Source of the DNA: Beta vulgaris subsp. vulgaris
Taxonomy: Eukaryota; Streptophyta; Magnoliopsida; Caryophyllales; Amaranthaceae
Reading direction: 5' to 3'
DNA: 64,000 bases
Assembly (NCBI RefSeq): GCF_026745355.1
Contig: NC_079209.1
Location: forward strand, 38,817,505 to 38,881,504
A program made the position numbers and the translations under genes. Each line of letters begins with the position of its first letter. Position 1 is the first letter of the stretch. Under the pieces are notes generated by a model. That model searched no databases, was not told where the DNA came from, and was given only the letters and a program-made list of their open reading frames with translations. Shown here piece by piece: positions 43,611 to 55,884 of the stretch.

Positions 43611-46600
43611 TTAGAACTCTCGATCAGGGAACAGAGATGGAGCAACCAAGGACCATATGTACAAAGCTGCAGTTGCCCATCCAGTGACTATGCGGACCCA
43701 AACAGATGACCACCCCACATCTACGAGCTTACCACTTTCCCCAACTGAAGTGGTCCACCCAGTCAAAAGCATGGCCGAATACATGCTAGCGAGAGAGAAG
43801 ATGATATGGAAGAACGAGTAAGAGTAACTAACTGGCTTAGCCTTTTCCTTCTCTTCCTCTTCAGCAACTTTGTCTAGTGGAAGTAAGGGCCTTCCAGCAC
43901 CTTCACAGATGGGAAAAATCAAGGTCAATACAAGAAAAAAAATAATGTGAAAGCACAAAGATCCCACAGCTAAGAATCAGTAATTATAACATGACGTACT
44001 GACAAGCACATCAAATTAACATTAACCCAACACCTCTACAGAGGCTCACCCCCTTAAAGTAAAAGTTGACCTTCAAATCAGAATGCAATATCTATACTTC
44101 AAAATAGATAAAAAGCACAACAGTTTAACAAGCCAGTTAAATTTAGTTCGCCATAATGCAATACCCAAACAACGGTGAAAATTCTGGCTCTGTAGAAATT
44201 TGGAAACAGAACGGCAATCTCTCATTAAGCAAACATGTCAGCACAAAATCAGTGGCATAAACTAAATTATATTAATATGATAAAATCATCACAATTGAAA
44301 AGATTACTGTGGGATTAGTCAATAGTCATGCATTTACTTGTGTCAACATTACCCTCAACAAACCAACAATAGATGTGAGATATCACAAATGCAGCATAAG
44401 GGGAAAAGTCCAACTCATTTACAGCCAATCAAACCAAGACATTATCCCTAAAATGCCAAAACCGAAACTGCCCAGCACTTTACCTGCACGGGGTGAACTG
44501 GGAGGGGAGAGTAGAGTTGTAGAAGAACCAGCACGAACAGCAGAGTAGACAACAGAGAGTACAGTAGTAAGAAGCCCAAGGGTGAGTGAAGTTGTTGAAA
44601 CAGCTTGGGAATGCTTGTGAAGGCCATTGCATTGATAATCCCGGGGTTCACTAGCAAGTCCGCTATAACACAGGTACATACAGTAAAGTGATATAACTGA
44701 CGCTGGCAAAATGCTACCATTGACCTGCAACATGGAAGCTCACAGTTCAAGTAGATTGTACTCAGATATCCAACTATTGACACCAAAACAAAATGACCCA
44801 ATATCCCACCTACCTGTCCCGCAAATCCCATGGTCCCAATCCCCCTCCCCACATGAAAGAAAAAAGGATGGTTGAGAGCAATTACATGCCATATAGTACC
44901 TTGCAAGCTTCATTCAGCAATATAAGAAACATATTGATGCACAGAGAGAAATTTTGATTCAGGAAATTGCCAAAAAAAGTAGAAAATGGAACTAGAGAGT
45001 AGAGGAACCAGTGTCACATAGTTCGCGGATCTTTTTGGATTGCAGAACGGGTACGGGATTGCAATTCACTAGTTGGCTGAATTTCGGATCGCAGGGGATA
45101 CTTTTTTTGTTCGACTTTTGGGATCATGATTTTTTTAGGAAATTATTCGGTTCGCTCATGCATTTTTCTAGTCATATTCCTTCCTAATTATATAAATATG
45201 AAGTTTTATTCAATAAAAAAAAAAATGAAGTTGTAGTGTACAGCTATGCACGTATCATGTGGGTGCCTTTTCCCTTCCCACCTCAGATTGATTAACTAAA
45301 ATTACTTTTGACTTTTCGACCCCCACCCCATCGGACCCTATCACTCGCTCTCTCTCCAATAATCAGCATCCCCTCTCTCTTTCTTCTAGCAACCGGCCGC
45401 CGGCAATGAAGCCGATAACCTTGCATCCCCACGGCGACCTAAAGCCCCTAATCACCTTTCTCCTTCCCCTTGATTAGATCGCTCAATTATCAGATCTAGG
45501 GTTTGTTTTCTTGAACCCTAACTCTGAAATTCCCTCAATTAAAGCCTCCTCTCCCAAGTCCCAATCGTCCTATTATATACAAACAGAGAATGATCATTTG
45601 AATTTTGGTACGCCAATTTGGCCGAATTGGATTGCGTACCCCAGCAATTTGGCTGCCAACTAACCCCGTTTCGGAACCAGCAACTGAAATGCAGTTCGCT
45701 TGAGAGAGACAATAAACAAGTCCTTATATCAGGTATAGAATACAATTTTACTTTTTTGTTTTAATGAACTTTATCAAATGAGGAAAGGATGGACTCAAAA
45801 CTAACGACAACAGAAATTTCAGAAATAAAAATACTCACCGCTGGGTGTAGAGCCACTATTGCAAAAACTAATGCAAAAATAAGGGTCATCACAATGAAAA
45901 AGCTGTTGAGCCCACAATCTTGTCCGGATGGTGTAAACCAATGGAAAAGAAGAGCCGAGAAGGACAAGGTTGCCACGTAACAGATGAGTGACACGACGAA
46001 CAGAGCAACGTACCTTAATCGACAGAGATTCACAATACACAGGTCAGGAAGATCCGTATAAATAAGAGATCACGTTAAGAAAAGCAATTATCAATAACAA
46101 AGAGCAAAGGCTCACTACCAGAACTGCTCATTGTACCCAACCCATTTGTCGTTCCACCCATGAACAAAATCCAGCAAGAGCACAACTTGAACAAAAAGAA
46201 ATAATCCAGCACCAAACTTCGAGGTTGCCTCTGCAATAACAAAAGTACACATTAAACATAAACTTACTTAAACACAATTTTTTTTTTTAAAAAAAATATA
46301 GTATGAGACAGACAAAGCTAGCTTTAACAAACATAATGATCCAGTTAAGTTAGGACTTAGGAGGACATAGTCAAAATTTGGGAAGAGGATCAAAGGGGTT
46401 GACTGATCATTCTAGTCTAGCAATTGCTTTTGGCGTGAGTTTGCCTTCCTTGTTGATGACTACCCATGCTCCTAATTTAGAAGGGTAGGGAAAAAAAACC
46501 TTTCAGACCGTTTGGTTGAAGAATCCTTTGTGATTTAAGCAGAGGCACTACACAACCCCCCCCCCCCCCCAAAAAAAACTTTGTTACCCTACCCTTCCGA

Positions 46601-49600
46601 AGGCTTGTGATTCAATTCCAAGTACAGATGCAAAGATCTAAAGCCACCACCATCATAGCCTCGTTTCCTATGTCGCTACCTGTTGCCTTTCTCAGAGACC
46701 CACCATCACTTGACTCATCTCTCCTCTAGATCAAATAATGCATGAGCTTAAAAAGGGACTCCAGTGGTCTGCTGGTATTAGAGTATACTACAGGACAATC
46801 TACAAAGAGATAGACATATATAAAAAGTATCACATCTTGAGTGAGCAACACTAAATAACTAGAATCATGCAACATGAAATTTAGGTGTACTAAGCCCAGT
46901 TTAAAAAGGAGAGAGGTGCACCGAGGCGCAAGGCACACACATTCTGTACGCGAAGCACACTTTTTGTGCCAAAAACCTTTAAAATCAATTATATATACAT
47001 AATTTATAACAAAAAGTACAACATAATAATGTAAAAAAAATACAAGCTGCTGTAATTAAAAATTATAAGCTACTGCCTACTATTTGTAAAATTTGCTACT
47101 GTGAATTAATGATTGCCATACTTTTCATCTACCCATGGAAATTAAGCTACTTGTTGCCAGCTACTGTAATTGAAAAAAAAAAAAAACTGTATATTGTTAT
47201 TATTCATTAAAAAAAAAAAGTAATCTGGAGACTTTTTTGAGAGGAAGATGAACTGGGAGGGGGAGGGGCGGTTCATCAGAAGAACAGGATCAGACTAGAA
47301 GAAGAAAAGGTGAGGCAAAGGAAAAAGAAAAAGTAACAGAGGAAAAAATAGAAAAAAGCACATGACTACTAGCTTCTTAAGTCATTATTTCTCTCTTGTG
47401 GAGTGGGTTCCTCTACAATTCACAAGGAGATCGTTAAACACCATTGAAATTTCTTAAAATCACCCTAAAGCACACTTGAAAGTACATGTTTACCCTTACC
47501 TTTATCTGCCTTTATCTTCCCTCTCTTTCATCCTCAATTCCTCACCATCACCTAGGTAGCACTGATACGGGGACGGATACGGAAATAAATAATACTCCCT
47601 CCGTCCCAAAATATAGTTCTCATTTCCCTTTTTTCACGATAATTTATGCAAGTAAAATCTAAGAGAGATAGTAAAGATTTTATGTTTATTTAAATAAATG
47701 TTGTATGGGAAATGATGATTTTTGGAGAGAGAATGGAAAATAATTGGTGAAGAGCATTAATTGTAAGATTTTGGTTGAATAAACAAAGGACAAAACAAAG
47801 TTCAAGAAGCAAATAAATGATGGAACACGGATTTTCTTAGCACATTACAGAAAAATATGGAGCTAAACATGGAAATGGGAACTATATTTTGGGACACCCA
47901 AAATGGAAATGGGAACTATATTTTGGGACGGGTGGAGTAATTAAATGAATAATCTAACCTTAAAATATTTAATAAATATAATATCTATTTAATTTTGTGC
48001 AATTTTGAAAAATTTGATTTTGCCATTTTCCGTACCCATATGTGTCCTCGTATCAGTACTACCTAGGTGATGATGAGGGTGAAAGAGAAGGAACATAAAG
48101 GTAGGTAAAGGTGTATGGTGGTAGATAAAGGTAAAGGTATACATGTACTTTCAAGTGTGCTTTGGGGGAACTTGAAGAAATTATGGGGCGGTATTTATTC
48201 AAGCGTTATGGTCGAAAAACACAGACCTTCACTTTTGAAGGCACCATTTTTCCTCTATTTCTTCTAGTGTAAAATGAAGCTTTAACTTGACAAACGCCTT
48301 AGACCCCCTTGGATAAATGGAAATTTCCACAATAATGTATACTTCTTAATTCTCATACTCAACCAAGTAATTATTCACATTTTCATGGAATGTATTTTCT
48401 TGACAATGAATTTTCCTCAAAAATTATACTTACTTATCCAAAGACCCCTTAATACATACTCCCTCTGTCCCTAGATACAATGTCCATTTCTTTTGGGCAC
48501 AAGTATTAAGAAGAAATCCTGTGTATGACCTTACTTGTATTAAATCATAATTAAATATAAAAGTTGTACACTTTTTATGAATTGTTTATTAAGGAGAGAG
48601 GGTGTGGGCCATATGAGAAAGTGAGAGATATTATAAAAATTGAAAGCAAAATAATATTTTAATTGGTGGACCCATACCAAACAAGGAAGTGGGGAAACCT
48701 ATTTGGGACAAACATGGATGGAAAAATGGGCACTATTTAGGGACGGAGGGAGTACTTCCTTAGTTCTAAAATACTTCCCCCAGTACCAAAAAAAACGCAA
48801 CAATTGTAATTTTGGGTGTATCAAAATAAATGCAACAATTTATATCTTTCAATTTTAGGTAAGTCTATTACTGCAAAATTACCAAATTACCCCTAATCAT
48901 GTAAACAAAACCCAGATTATACTTAAGAATCCTACCCTAACTAAAACCCAATATCATTAGAACTTAAGATTCCCATCCTAACGAAAACCCAGTATCACCG
49001 CCACTACCATTTCCAAAACCCTAACCACCACCAATTCTAGTACCTCAATCGAGATCGCATTCAAACCCCCCAAAATCCCAAATCCATATCCTATTCAAAC
49101 CCTGGAGGCCCCAAAATAAAGTTAGTTTGTGAAGGTTGTGGTGCAATTTGTTGTTGTTCGTGTAGATGTCGTGCGATATGTTGTTCGTTGCTTTTGGTCT
49201 TCATAACGCGATTTTTGCAGAAGGCGTTGGTGGTGGTTGTTTGTGGTGCGATTTGCTTGGTGGTGGTTATTCGTGGCACGATTTATGGGAAGGCATTGTC
49301 CGTGGCGTGATGTGGTGATGAAGGCGGCAGTGATGAGATGGTGGTGAAGGCGACGGTCACGATCTGGTGAAGACGAAGCTGTGTGAAGGTGTCGTGTCGC
49401 TGATAAGGCTAATGGTTGTCGGTGAAATTAGTGGTAGGCTGTGCTGATAAGCCTTTCACCTTAAAAGCTTAGATCTTAATCAAACTCATCCCGAGGAGTC
49501 CGTGCTACTCCCAATTGTTGGGGTTATTTTGTTACGGAGGAAATAAGTGAAAAACTTCTCTTTTATGCATAAGATCTCAGTTATAATAAAACCACTTCAT

Positions 49601-52600
49601 TGAAGTACCTACTAACTACATATATCATGATAACCAAAGAAATTAATTTATTATAATACAGATGAAAGGTTTAACGACGAACAACTACTTTCTCTGGGTG
49701 TGTAGGAAAGCAAATTCGTAAGAAGATTTGCTTTATAATTGTGGGAATTGATCTGATTTCCAAATCGTAGCTAAAGGAGAATTGTAAATACACCAGTACA
49801 ACAAAGCAGAAACGGGCTTATTTTGGGGAAAAAGAAACAATAATTTCAAGGGTTTGGGGGAAGGGAAAAAGAGAAGGAACAACATGAAAAACAGACACCT
49901 CATAGTTATAGGGGAAATCAAAGAGAACAAATAAATAAACTCTTACCATAAAGGCTGATCATTTCATTAGGAAGGAAAAACATCAAGATTACTAGGAGAC
50001 ACCAACAGATTATTTTCATCATCCATCCACCATGATGCAAGTTATCACGAGGATCCTTTTGGTTCTTCACACCAATCATTAGAACAGCTAGAATAGTGAA
50101 GAACAGAAAATTTCCCAAACTAACTCGCAGCACGGCATCAGTTTGGAACCATTCCTTGTCAGGAGTTTGTTGAAAATAATTGATCCCTACATAAAAGATT
50201 GAAGCCATCAATTTCCCTACTAATGTTTACCCAAAATGCCAGTAGGACCAAAGGACTGATACAGCTAAAATAAATGCTCCACAACATTTTATATTCGAGA
50301 ACCCAGCCAAAAAGACATGGAAACCATACACAGTCGATGTAATATGCACTTTGACCTGGGCACATAATTATCTACATTAAGCAACTGGAAGGCAGAGTGC
50401 AGAAGTGCAAATATCAAAAAGTAGAAATGCCCTTCTTCCCTAAAGAATCTAAATGGATCAACTGTCATAAAAAAAAAAAAAACCTAAAAAACGGAGAATA
50501 ACTAACATTGTCAATGCTCCTAAAGAGCCTTTTGATGATGAAGTTCTCCCTTCATCTCATTCAATAAATTTTTCACTTATCTCGAGCTGTCATAGATGTC
50601 TGATGTCTCTCGTCTCCTCACCCTTATTTCTCTCCCCCCTTAAACAATTTTATAAAATGGCGCTCAGAATATTAAGTAATCCCCAATTTTGTGCCCCTTC
50701 AAAATAGATACTCACTACTGTGTCAGCTCAGTTACTTCTCTGCTTTTCGAAATTTCAGCTACCACAGTGAAGTATTGGAATTTTTGGCTACTTCAAAATT
50801 CACTGAAAATTTCAGCTACTTCCTAAAACTAGCTGAAGCTTCCCGCTGCTAACTTTATGTAGCGAGAACTTTCAATGATCTTTTGGATATGATAATTTAG
50901 TTTCTTCACAGTTTGACATCGAACTAGATCATTTGAACCAGGTCGATTTTGCCAACCCTGGGGTTGTTAGCATAAAAATATATTAACTTTCAACAAACGA
51001 AAAAAAGTAGCTTGTGTTTTCAGCTATTCTGAAGATTTAAGCTACTTAAAGCCTGGGGCAACTAATTAAAGAAAGTAGCTTGTGTTTTCAGCTATTTTGA
51101 AGATTTCCTTACAAGTAGCTGAAAATTTGGAGCGACTTTCCTTAAGTAGCTGACATTTACAAGACTCATTTAATAAAGCGCGGAAAAGAAACCGAGCCTA
51201 CGTGGAACACAAGATTGGTATAATTTTTGCACGAGTACCAGATTGGAAATTTCTTGTGTTTTGAGCAGTAGTTTGAAAAAGCGTTCATCTCCTCGATACA
51301 ATTCTATATCTTTCTCGTCTCATCATCATTTCATCATCCTGCTTTGCAATTCCATAAGCATTTAGCTTATCTATTCTATAAAATCTTTCCTGCTCAACAA
51401 GAACTTTCAGCTGCATTAATTACAAAAACTTCTACATGGACCGGTAAGAACAACTTGCTTCCACCTGGAGTAATAGAGCAAAAGCTGTTGGACAAACTAG
51501 GAAGAGAGACAAATCTGAGTATGAAAGAGAACCTTTTGACAATTCAGGAATTTACAAAAAATCATGTCGCTTTTTGGGCCACAATATGTGAGTGTAAAAT
51601 GTCTCAAGGATGTTTCTCCGTACTTTTCATCACTGTTGAAATATTTCATTCTTCTTAAAAACACTCAAAGTGCAAACCAGATAGCTTCTATTTTCAAAAT
51701 GCTTCACAAAGAGATGCTCAGTGCTCACAAGTCGGAACATATTATGAACCACAAGCCTGAATGTAACTACACAATTATGCACAAAAGAGCACAAAATCAG
51801 AAAAACTCAAATAAACGCCTAACAAACTGAACGTTAAGAAGTCATGTGATGTTACTATTCAACTATGACCCACTTCGTGCCTAAATTCCTTGAGACTTTG
51901 TCAAGCTTCTATCATGATTCAGCAACAATTGGAACCTTTTCAACTTCCGCTCCAAACTATTCCCTCATACCCCAACCTTAGTTTCCAAAGACGTGATGCA
52001 CGCCAAGGTGTAAAGGGTACCTAAAGCCTAGGTGCGAAACACGAAGCAAAGGCGTGCATCTCCCGTTTGCAAGGCACACTTTTTCGAATTTTCATAAAGT
52101 ACTGCAATAAGGTAAACTTAATAAATCGTACACACACGTTTGATATAATATCAACAGATCCTACAATGTTACATAGTAAATCACCAGTATCACATAAAAT
52201 GCAATAAGGCATCATGTTTTTCCCCTGTAATAAAAAAAATCACAAGTCAAAAGTAAGGAGAGTTGAAAGAATAAGGAAATCCGATAAAGTCTAATATAAG
52301 GTGGGTCTTGCATTCTCCCTATATAACATGCATGGTTCTAACTTCTAACTCAAAAATAAACATAGATGATCTCCCTGCTCCACATCTCTAAGTCATCCAG
52401 CATACTCACACTGAAATTATAATTACAAGAAAAGAAGTCCCACAAAGAAAAAATGTGACTTTTCACGATCTAATTCTCCTCGACGAAAAAAATACCACAA
52501 CATAATCAGGGTCCTTAAATTACTTGTATCAAAAACAGTCTTCTTACATGGTAGAATAACAAACTAACTTAATGACTCAGCAGGGAAGTTGCTCATCTAC

Positions 52601-54478
52601 CATCATGTCAGATCTTGGCTTGTAAAGGCAATGAAATTGACTGGAATGATGAAGTGTCGCCAATTTACTCAGTTGAAGCATTTAAAGTTTCACACAACAA
52701 AACCCGTACAGCAAATGTAGCAAGCTCTTAGTTCGTTCCTTGATGAGCCAAGCTTCAATGAGCATAAACAAGGTTAAGGCAAGCACGGTGTTTGCGAATG
52801 CTAAAGGTACATTAAGGACAGGTTTTGGCAGAGTCTAAGCGGAAAGAACGGCGGTAACATGCACGGCTTACTGAAATAAGGTGTGATTCTTCAAATTAAT
52901 GATTATACGGGTAAAAAGAGGTTGCAGAGAAGAAATTAATGAAGCCATTTCCCCTTTCTGTATGCGTTAGTGAGCTAACAATGTCCTTTCCAAGCGCCAG
53001 GGCAGCTTCAGCACCTACGCATGCCTTTTCAGACAGCCGAGCATGAGCTTCGGCAGCTCCAAACTATGGCATTTACACTTCAGGTGAAAAGGGATGAGAA
53101 GTACAGATGCAGAGTAGCATGAGATGTTTGGAGGGAGCCAAATCAGAATACACCTACGATCTTAACTTAAACAATATTTGCAAATTAGGATTTATGGGTG
53201 ATAGATGAAGAAAGGGGAAATCAGGACCTCTCACCAATGATCTTTGACGCAGATATAATGATGGGCATTCTCCAATTATGAAATTAACGACTAGGATTTA
53301 TGCAGTGTTGAGACCTTGGAGCATCCAATTAGGGTTCAAATCAAATAGCTCCATGAAATTAAACTCAATTCACCTACCCCTAACAGAACTTTGTGGTGCA
53401 CTAACCCCAAAGGATTATGTGGAAAAAGAAAATTGATTCACCCGTGATCCTCTAACCCAATGTGAAAGGTAATGCTTCTCCATCCCTCAAGAATTTTTTT
53501 TCTACATATCTATCCATTACCATCTGTTACCACTTTAATGGTGGTATTGAGGTTAAAAGAAATACATGGAAAAAAATAACATGAGTTTCCTGGTAGAGTT
53601 TCATTACTCATACCACTATATATAACCTGCTACAAACAAGCCCTTCCTTCATAGATAGTGCCAATTTTAATCAAATTACATGCTACATACCCCTTTCATG
53701 TAGCTATGCCTGGGCTACCAACATTAAGTGGCTCATCAACTTCTCGAACCTAAATGTAATAATAAAACTTTATACTCCCTCCGTCCCATTTTATAGTGCT
53801 TCTATTCCATTTTGACTTTTGAGTGCTCCAAAATGTTCTTGTTTCTCATATTTCTTATTTTGTGATGGTACTTTAATCCTTACATTCCTTCATCAAAAAA
53901 TTGTTATTCCTCTCTTGTCCTTACTTTTACATGGAAAGTTGTAGCCACATTGCTCACATTTAATATTTGTCCTTATTTTTACATGGAAAGTCATAGCCAC
54001 ATTTAATATTCATACTTTCCAATACAAATTTTTATCTTTTCAATGCAAGCACTAGAAAAATTTAATGCAGAACATAGTTTCCTTAATTCCAGTGCAACAT
54101 GAGAAACAAGCCCTATAAATTGGGACGGAGGTAGTATTTCTAAGATAGAGATTGCAAAGAATGAAGACCTTCATTAGTTTAGAACCAATCATATCTAGTT
54201 ATAACAGTTAGGAATTGGGAAGAGCTCGCAATTGAAAAAGTTAAGAGCGATCAAATACGGAAAGATGCAGAAAAGGGTGAAAACAAGAGCTTACAAGGGA
54301 TCTTCTCCATAAGTGGAGCCGCAACCTCGCGAAGAATCCAGGCAACAATCAACGACAGCGCAAAGAGACCGCAGTAAGCAATACGTGCTGATTTTCGGCT
54401 GATTCCAGACACCACAGTTCGACAAGCATCACATGCGCAAGCTGCGCAGCATGATGCTAGACACGAAGCTGCCCACAT
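43611..54478 (-). CDS. SERINC (TMS1/TDE1-type) membrane protein, six coding exons, complete
   Basis: Exons on the minus strand: 54478-54295, 50186-49947, 46230-46119, 46013-45839, 44724-44484, 43900-43611. All introns are GT-AG, phases add up, and the sum is 1242 nt: 413 residues and TAA. The N-terminus is MWAASCLASCCAACACDAC, the cysteine-rich start of the family. About ten hydrophobic segments follow, with family blocks DAVLRVSLGNFLFF, LHHGGWMMKIICWCL, DFVHGWNDKWVGYNEQFWY, HWFTPSGQDCGLNSFF, SILPASVISLYCMYLCYSGL and VGWSSVWVRIVTGWATAALY, ending LFPDREF. A charged loop (DKVAEEEEKEKAKPV) lies before the last segments. Known for the family: multipass ER/Golgi/plasma-membrane proteins linked to serine-derived lipid incorporation or lipid scrambling; the plant role is not well defined. 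No inactivating change is seen, so it should be a working gene. Confidence 0.95.
43901..44483 (-). other. SERINC intron 5
   Basis: A 583-bp GT-AG intron with no element or RNA recognised. Confidence 0.7.
44725..45838 (-). other. SERINC intron 4
   Basis: A 1.1 kb GT-AG intron. It holds CT-rich and AT-rich stretches (for example CTCGCTCTCTCTCC near 45345) but no element with clear ends. Open frames near 45540-45745 lack conserved motifs. Confidence 0.6.
47448..48184. mobile_element. Foldback element with ~140-bp inverted arms
   Basis: The left arm (about 47448-47587) and right arm (about 48026-48184) are inverted copies. They share AAGCACACTTGAAAGTACATG, TTTACCTTTATCT, TTTCATCCTC/TTTCACCCTC, TCACCTAGGTAG and ACTGATACG in order. 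The centre between the arms is mostly the Stowaway MITE at 47595-47937, which inserted later. A transcript of the intron could fold into a long hairpin. Confidence 0.75.
47595..47937. mobile_element. Stowaway MITE in SERINC intron 2 (first)
   Basis: CTCCCTCCGTCCCAAAATAT at the left, ATATTTTGGGACGGGTGGAG at the right, TA on both flanks. The right-end word GGGAACTATATTTTGGGAC occurs twice, 31 bp apart, suggesting a partial end duplication. Confidence 0.9.
48302..48448. mobile_element. Small Tourist-like MITE
   Basis: GACCCCCTTGGATAA at the left and TTATCCAAAGACCCC at the right are imperfect inverted repeats, flanked by TTA on both sides. It is 147 bp, AT-rich and non-coding. Confidence 0.55.
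48459..48752. mobile_element. Stowaway MITE in SERINC intron 2 (second)
   Basis: CTCCCTCTGTCCCTAGATAC at the left, CTATTTAGGGACGGAGGGAG at the right, TA on both flanks; non-coding. Confidence 0.9.
53468..53643. repeat. Degraded relative of the MITE at 1221-1484
   Basis: It shares GGTAATGCT, a CATCC-to-ATCTATCCATTACC stretch, GGTGGTATTG, GTTTCATTACTC and ACCACTATATA in the order found in the myosin-intron MITE; the ACAAACAAGCCC right end corresponds to ACCAAACGGGCC. The ends have decayed. Confidence 0.5.
53775..54134. mobile_element. Stowaway MITE in SERINC intron 1
   Basis: CTCCCTCCGTCCCATTTTATAG at the left (first 20 bases matter), CTATAAATTGGGACGGAGGTAG at the right in inverse form, TA flanks; 360 bp, non-coding. 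An ACATGGAAAGT word is repeated inside. Confidence 0.88.
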
Positions 54479-55020
54479 CTTCTCAACAGTTTAGCGTCGT
54501 CGACACAAGATCAATTCAGAACCTGAAAATTTGTATACAATAATGTAATCCCGGAAACAATTTCTCCAACTATAAATTAATTAAAACTTATACAAAATTC
54601 GTTTGAAGAGAGATTAAATTCTTGAAAAAGAACCTCGAAAGTTTGAGCAATCAATCAAAACCCTATTTTTTTTCTTTTTTTTTGGGGGGGAGAACACCGT
54701 TAATTGCTTTTTGATTTTTTTGGATTGACTAAACAACTTTTATGATACAGCTTTGACTGTTGTAAACCAGTTTGCAATTGCGAAATTGAGGAGAAGAGTA
54801 GGGATGGAAAGAGGAGGAGAGAGAAACCTTCGTTGTCGTGAAACGGAGAATCGATGAAGCTTCGGGGAGGTGAAGTTAGGTTGTGGCTTCCTACCGAACG
54901 ATTGATGACTTCAGGCAGACGACGTATAAAAGAATCTAGAAGCCTACGAGTGAAAGATATTGGGATAAAATTCGGCATTCAATCCAATTCAATTTGAATT
55001 AGAGATTTAGAGTAATTTGT
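54479..55020 (-). promoter_or_regulatory. SERINC 5' UTR, probable UTR intron and promoter
   Basis: ATTTTCAG|GTTCTG at 54523/54522 looks like an acceptor 44 bases before the ATG, and GAAG|GTTTCTC at 54828/54827 like the donor of an upstream UTR exon, giving a ~305-bp UTR intron. The promoter would lie beyond about 54950; no TATA box is obvious. Confidence 0.45.
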
Positions 55021-55312
55021 ATTGGATCGAGCTATGGTTGGATTCGGATTAGATTGTATTGAGCGTAATTGGGTTCAAAAATCGAATAGTATATGTCTTG
55101 TATTATGTATTTAGATTGGGTTTAACTTTTAAGTGCTTAACTAATTATTTTTTAAATATAAAAAGCCTAGTCCATAATCGAATAGGCGTTCACTTCAACC
55201 CTTCCCCCTAAAATCCTAACAATATTTAATTCTTCATTTCCTAAATCAACTAGGTTGTTGTTGTGCTTAATTTATTTCAGCGAAAAAACTAGAGCTTCAA
55301 AAAATCAGATTT
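55021..55312. other. Unassigned stretch upstream of SERINC
   Basis: AT-rich with TTGGATTCGGATTAGATTG-like words near 55025-55060. No gene recognised. Confidence 0.4.
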
Positions 55313-55435
55313 AGCGTTATAAATGTCCTCTTGGGAATTCTCTCTAGCACGGTCAAACTCTTGAATAACTTCATCGTCGTCATCGGGGATGCCTACTTTC
55401 AAGATACAATGTCTTATGGACTTGAATTGACACTC
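55313..55435 (-). pseudogene. Diverged fragment of the gypsy acidic leader ORF
   Basis: On the minus strand 41 codons read without interruption, including IRHCILKVGIPDDDDEVIQE, FDRARENS and QEDIYNA. They align with RRIPRLGIPSDNEIIIEL (A), KGIPSDDEVIIELDNARG and REDIYHA (B) and the same block of C. No other part of a gypsy element is attached that I can see. Low sequence identity suggests another subfamily. Confidence 0.6.
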
Positions 55436-55884
55436 AGTGCATACAAATATGTCAAACTGTCGTAAGAGGTAGATTTCTCTTTGAACCTTTCACGAAGTTA
55501 GCAAAGCATAGTTGCGCACTCAACCTTTTTCAAATCAAGAGACGTTCTCGCAAAAATAATATAGGTGCCCCCACAATTAGCCTGGATTCTCGTGAATGCT
55601 CTAGAGAGCCTAAGCCTTTGGACTCTCATAGGGGATTGGGCGAAACCCCCACATTCACATAGGTAAATTCATCATGTTTGTACTGTCACAAACCACCTCA
55701 AATAAGGCTATGAACTTATTAAGAGCTTTATGCTCAACCTTACACATATCACAGTAGATTAAAACAAAATACTACATCACTTTTATTAATAGGAATGGTA
55801 GTAGTATACAATAACTTGAGTTGTTTTGTGATTTCGTTTGACCCTTTGAACTTAGGAATTCCTAAGAAGGGTGTCCATCACAAT
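55436..55884 (-). other. Region 3' of the copia coding sequence
   Basis: Lies downstream of the copia stop codon on the minus strand. I find no TGTTGG LTR start here, so the copia 3' LTR is missing or beyond recognition. GGTGTCC and GGGGGTTTCGCCC words are the only notable features. Confidence 0.4.

Larger units (their letters stand above)
46231..49946 (-). other. SERINC intron 2 with a MITE cluster
   Basis: A 3.7 kb intron holding a foldback element (47448-48184) with a Stowaway MITE inside it, then a small Tourist-like MITE (48302-48448) and a second Stowaway (48459-48752) only 10 bp further on. There is a C-homopolymer followed by A-homopolymer near 46555-46578 and a GGCGCAAGGCACAC word near 46925 that recurs near 52060 in intron 1. 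No host exon is visible apart from the flanking ones. Confidence 0.7.
50187..54294 (-). other. SERINC intron 1
   Basis: A 4.1 kb GT-AG intron splitting a TGG codon. It holds a truncated MITE relative (53468-53643) and a Stowaway MITE (53775-54134). Near 50760-51150, degenerate words such as TTTCAGCTACTT and AAGTAGCTGAAA recur in both orientations, a low-order repeat without clear ends. The rest shows nothing I recognise; open frames near 51344-51830 and 52021-52215 lack motifs. Confidence 0.6.

Noticed and set aside
53468..53643. Possible host exon or RNA gene in SERINC intron 1
   Set aside because: It aligns with the MITE at 1221-1484 and has no open frame or RNA fold of a known class.
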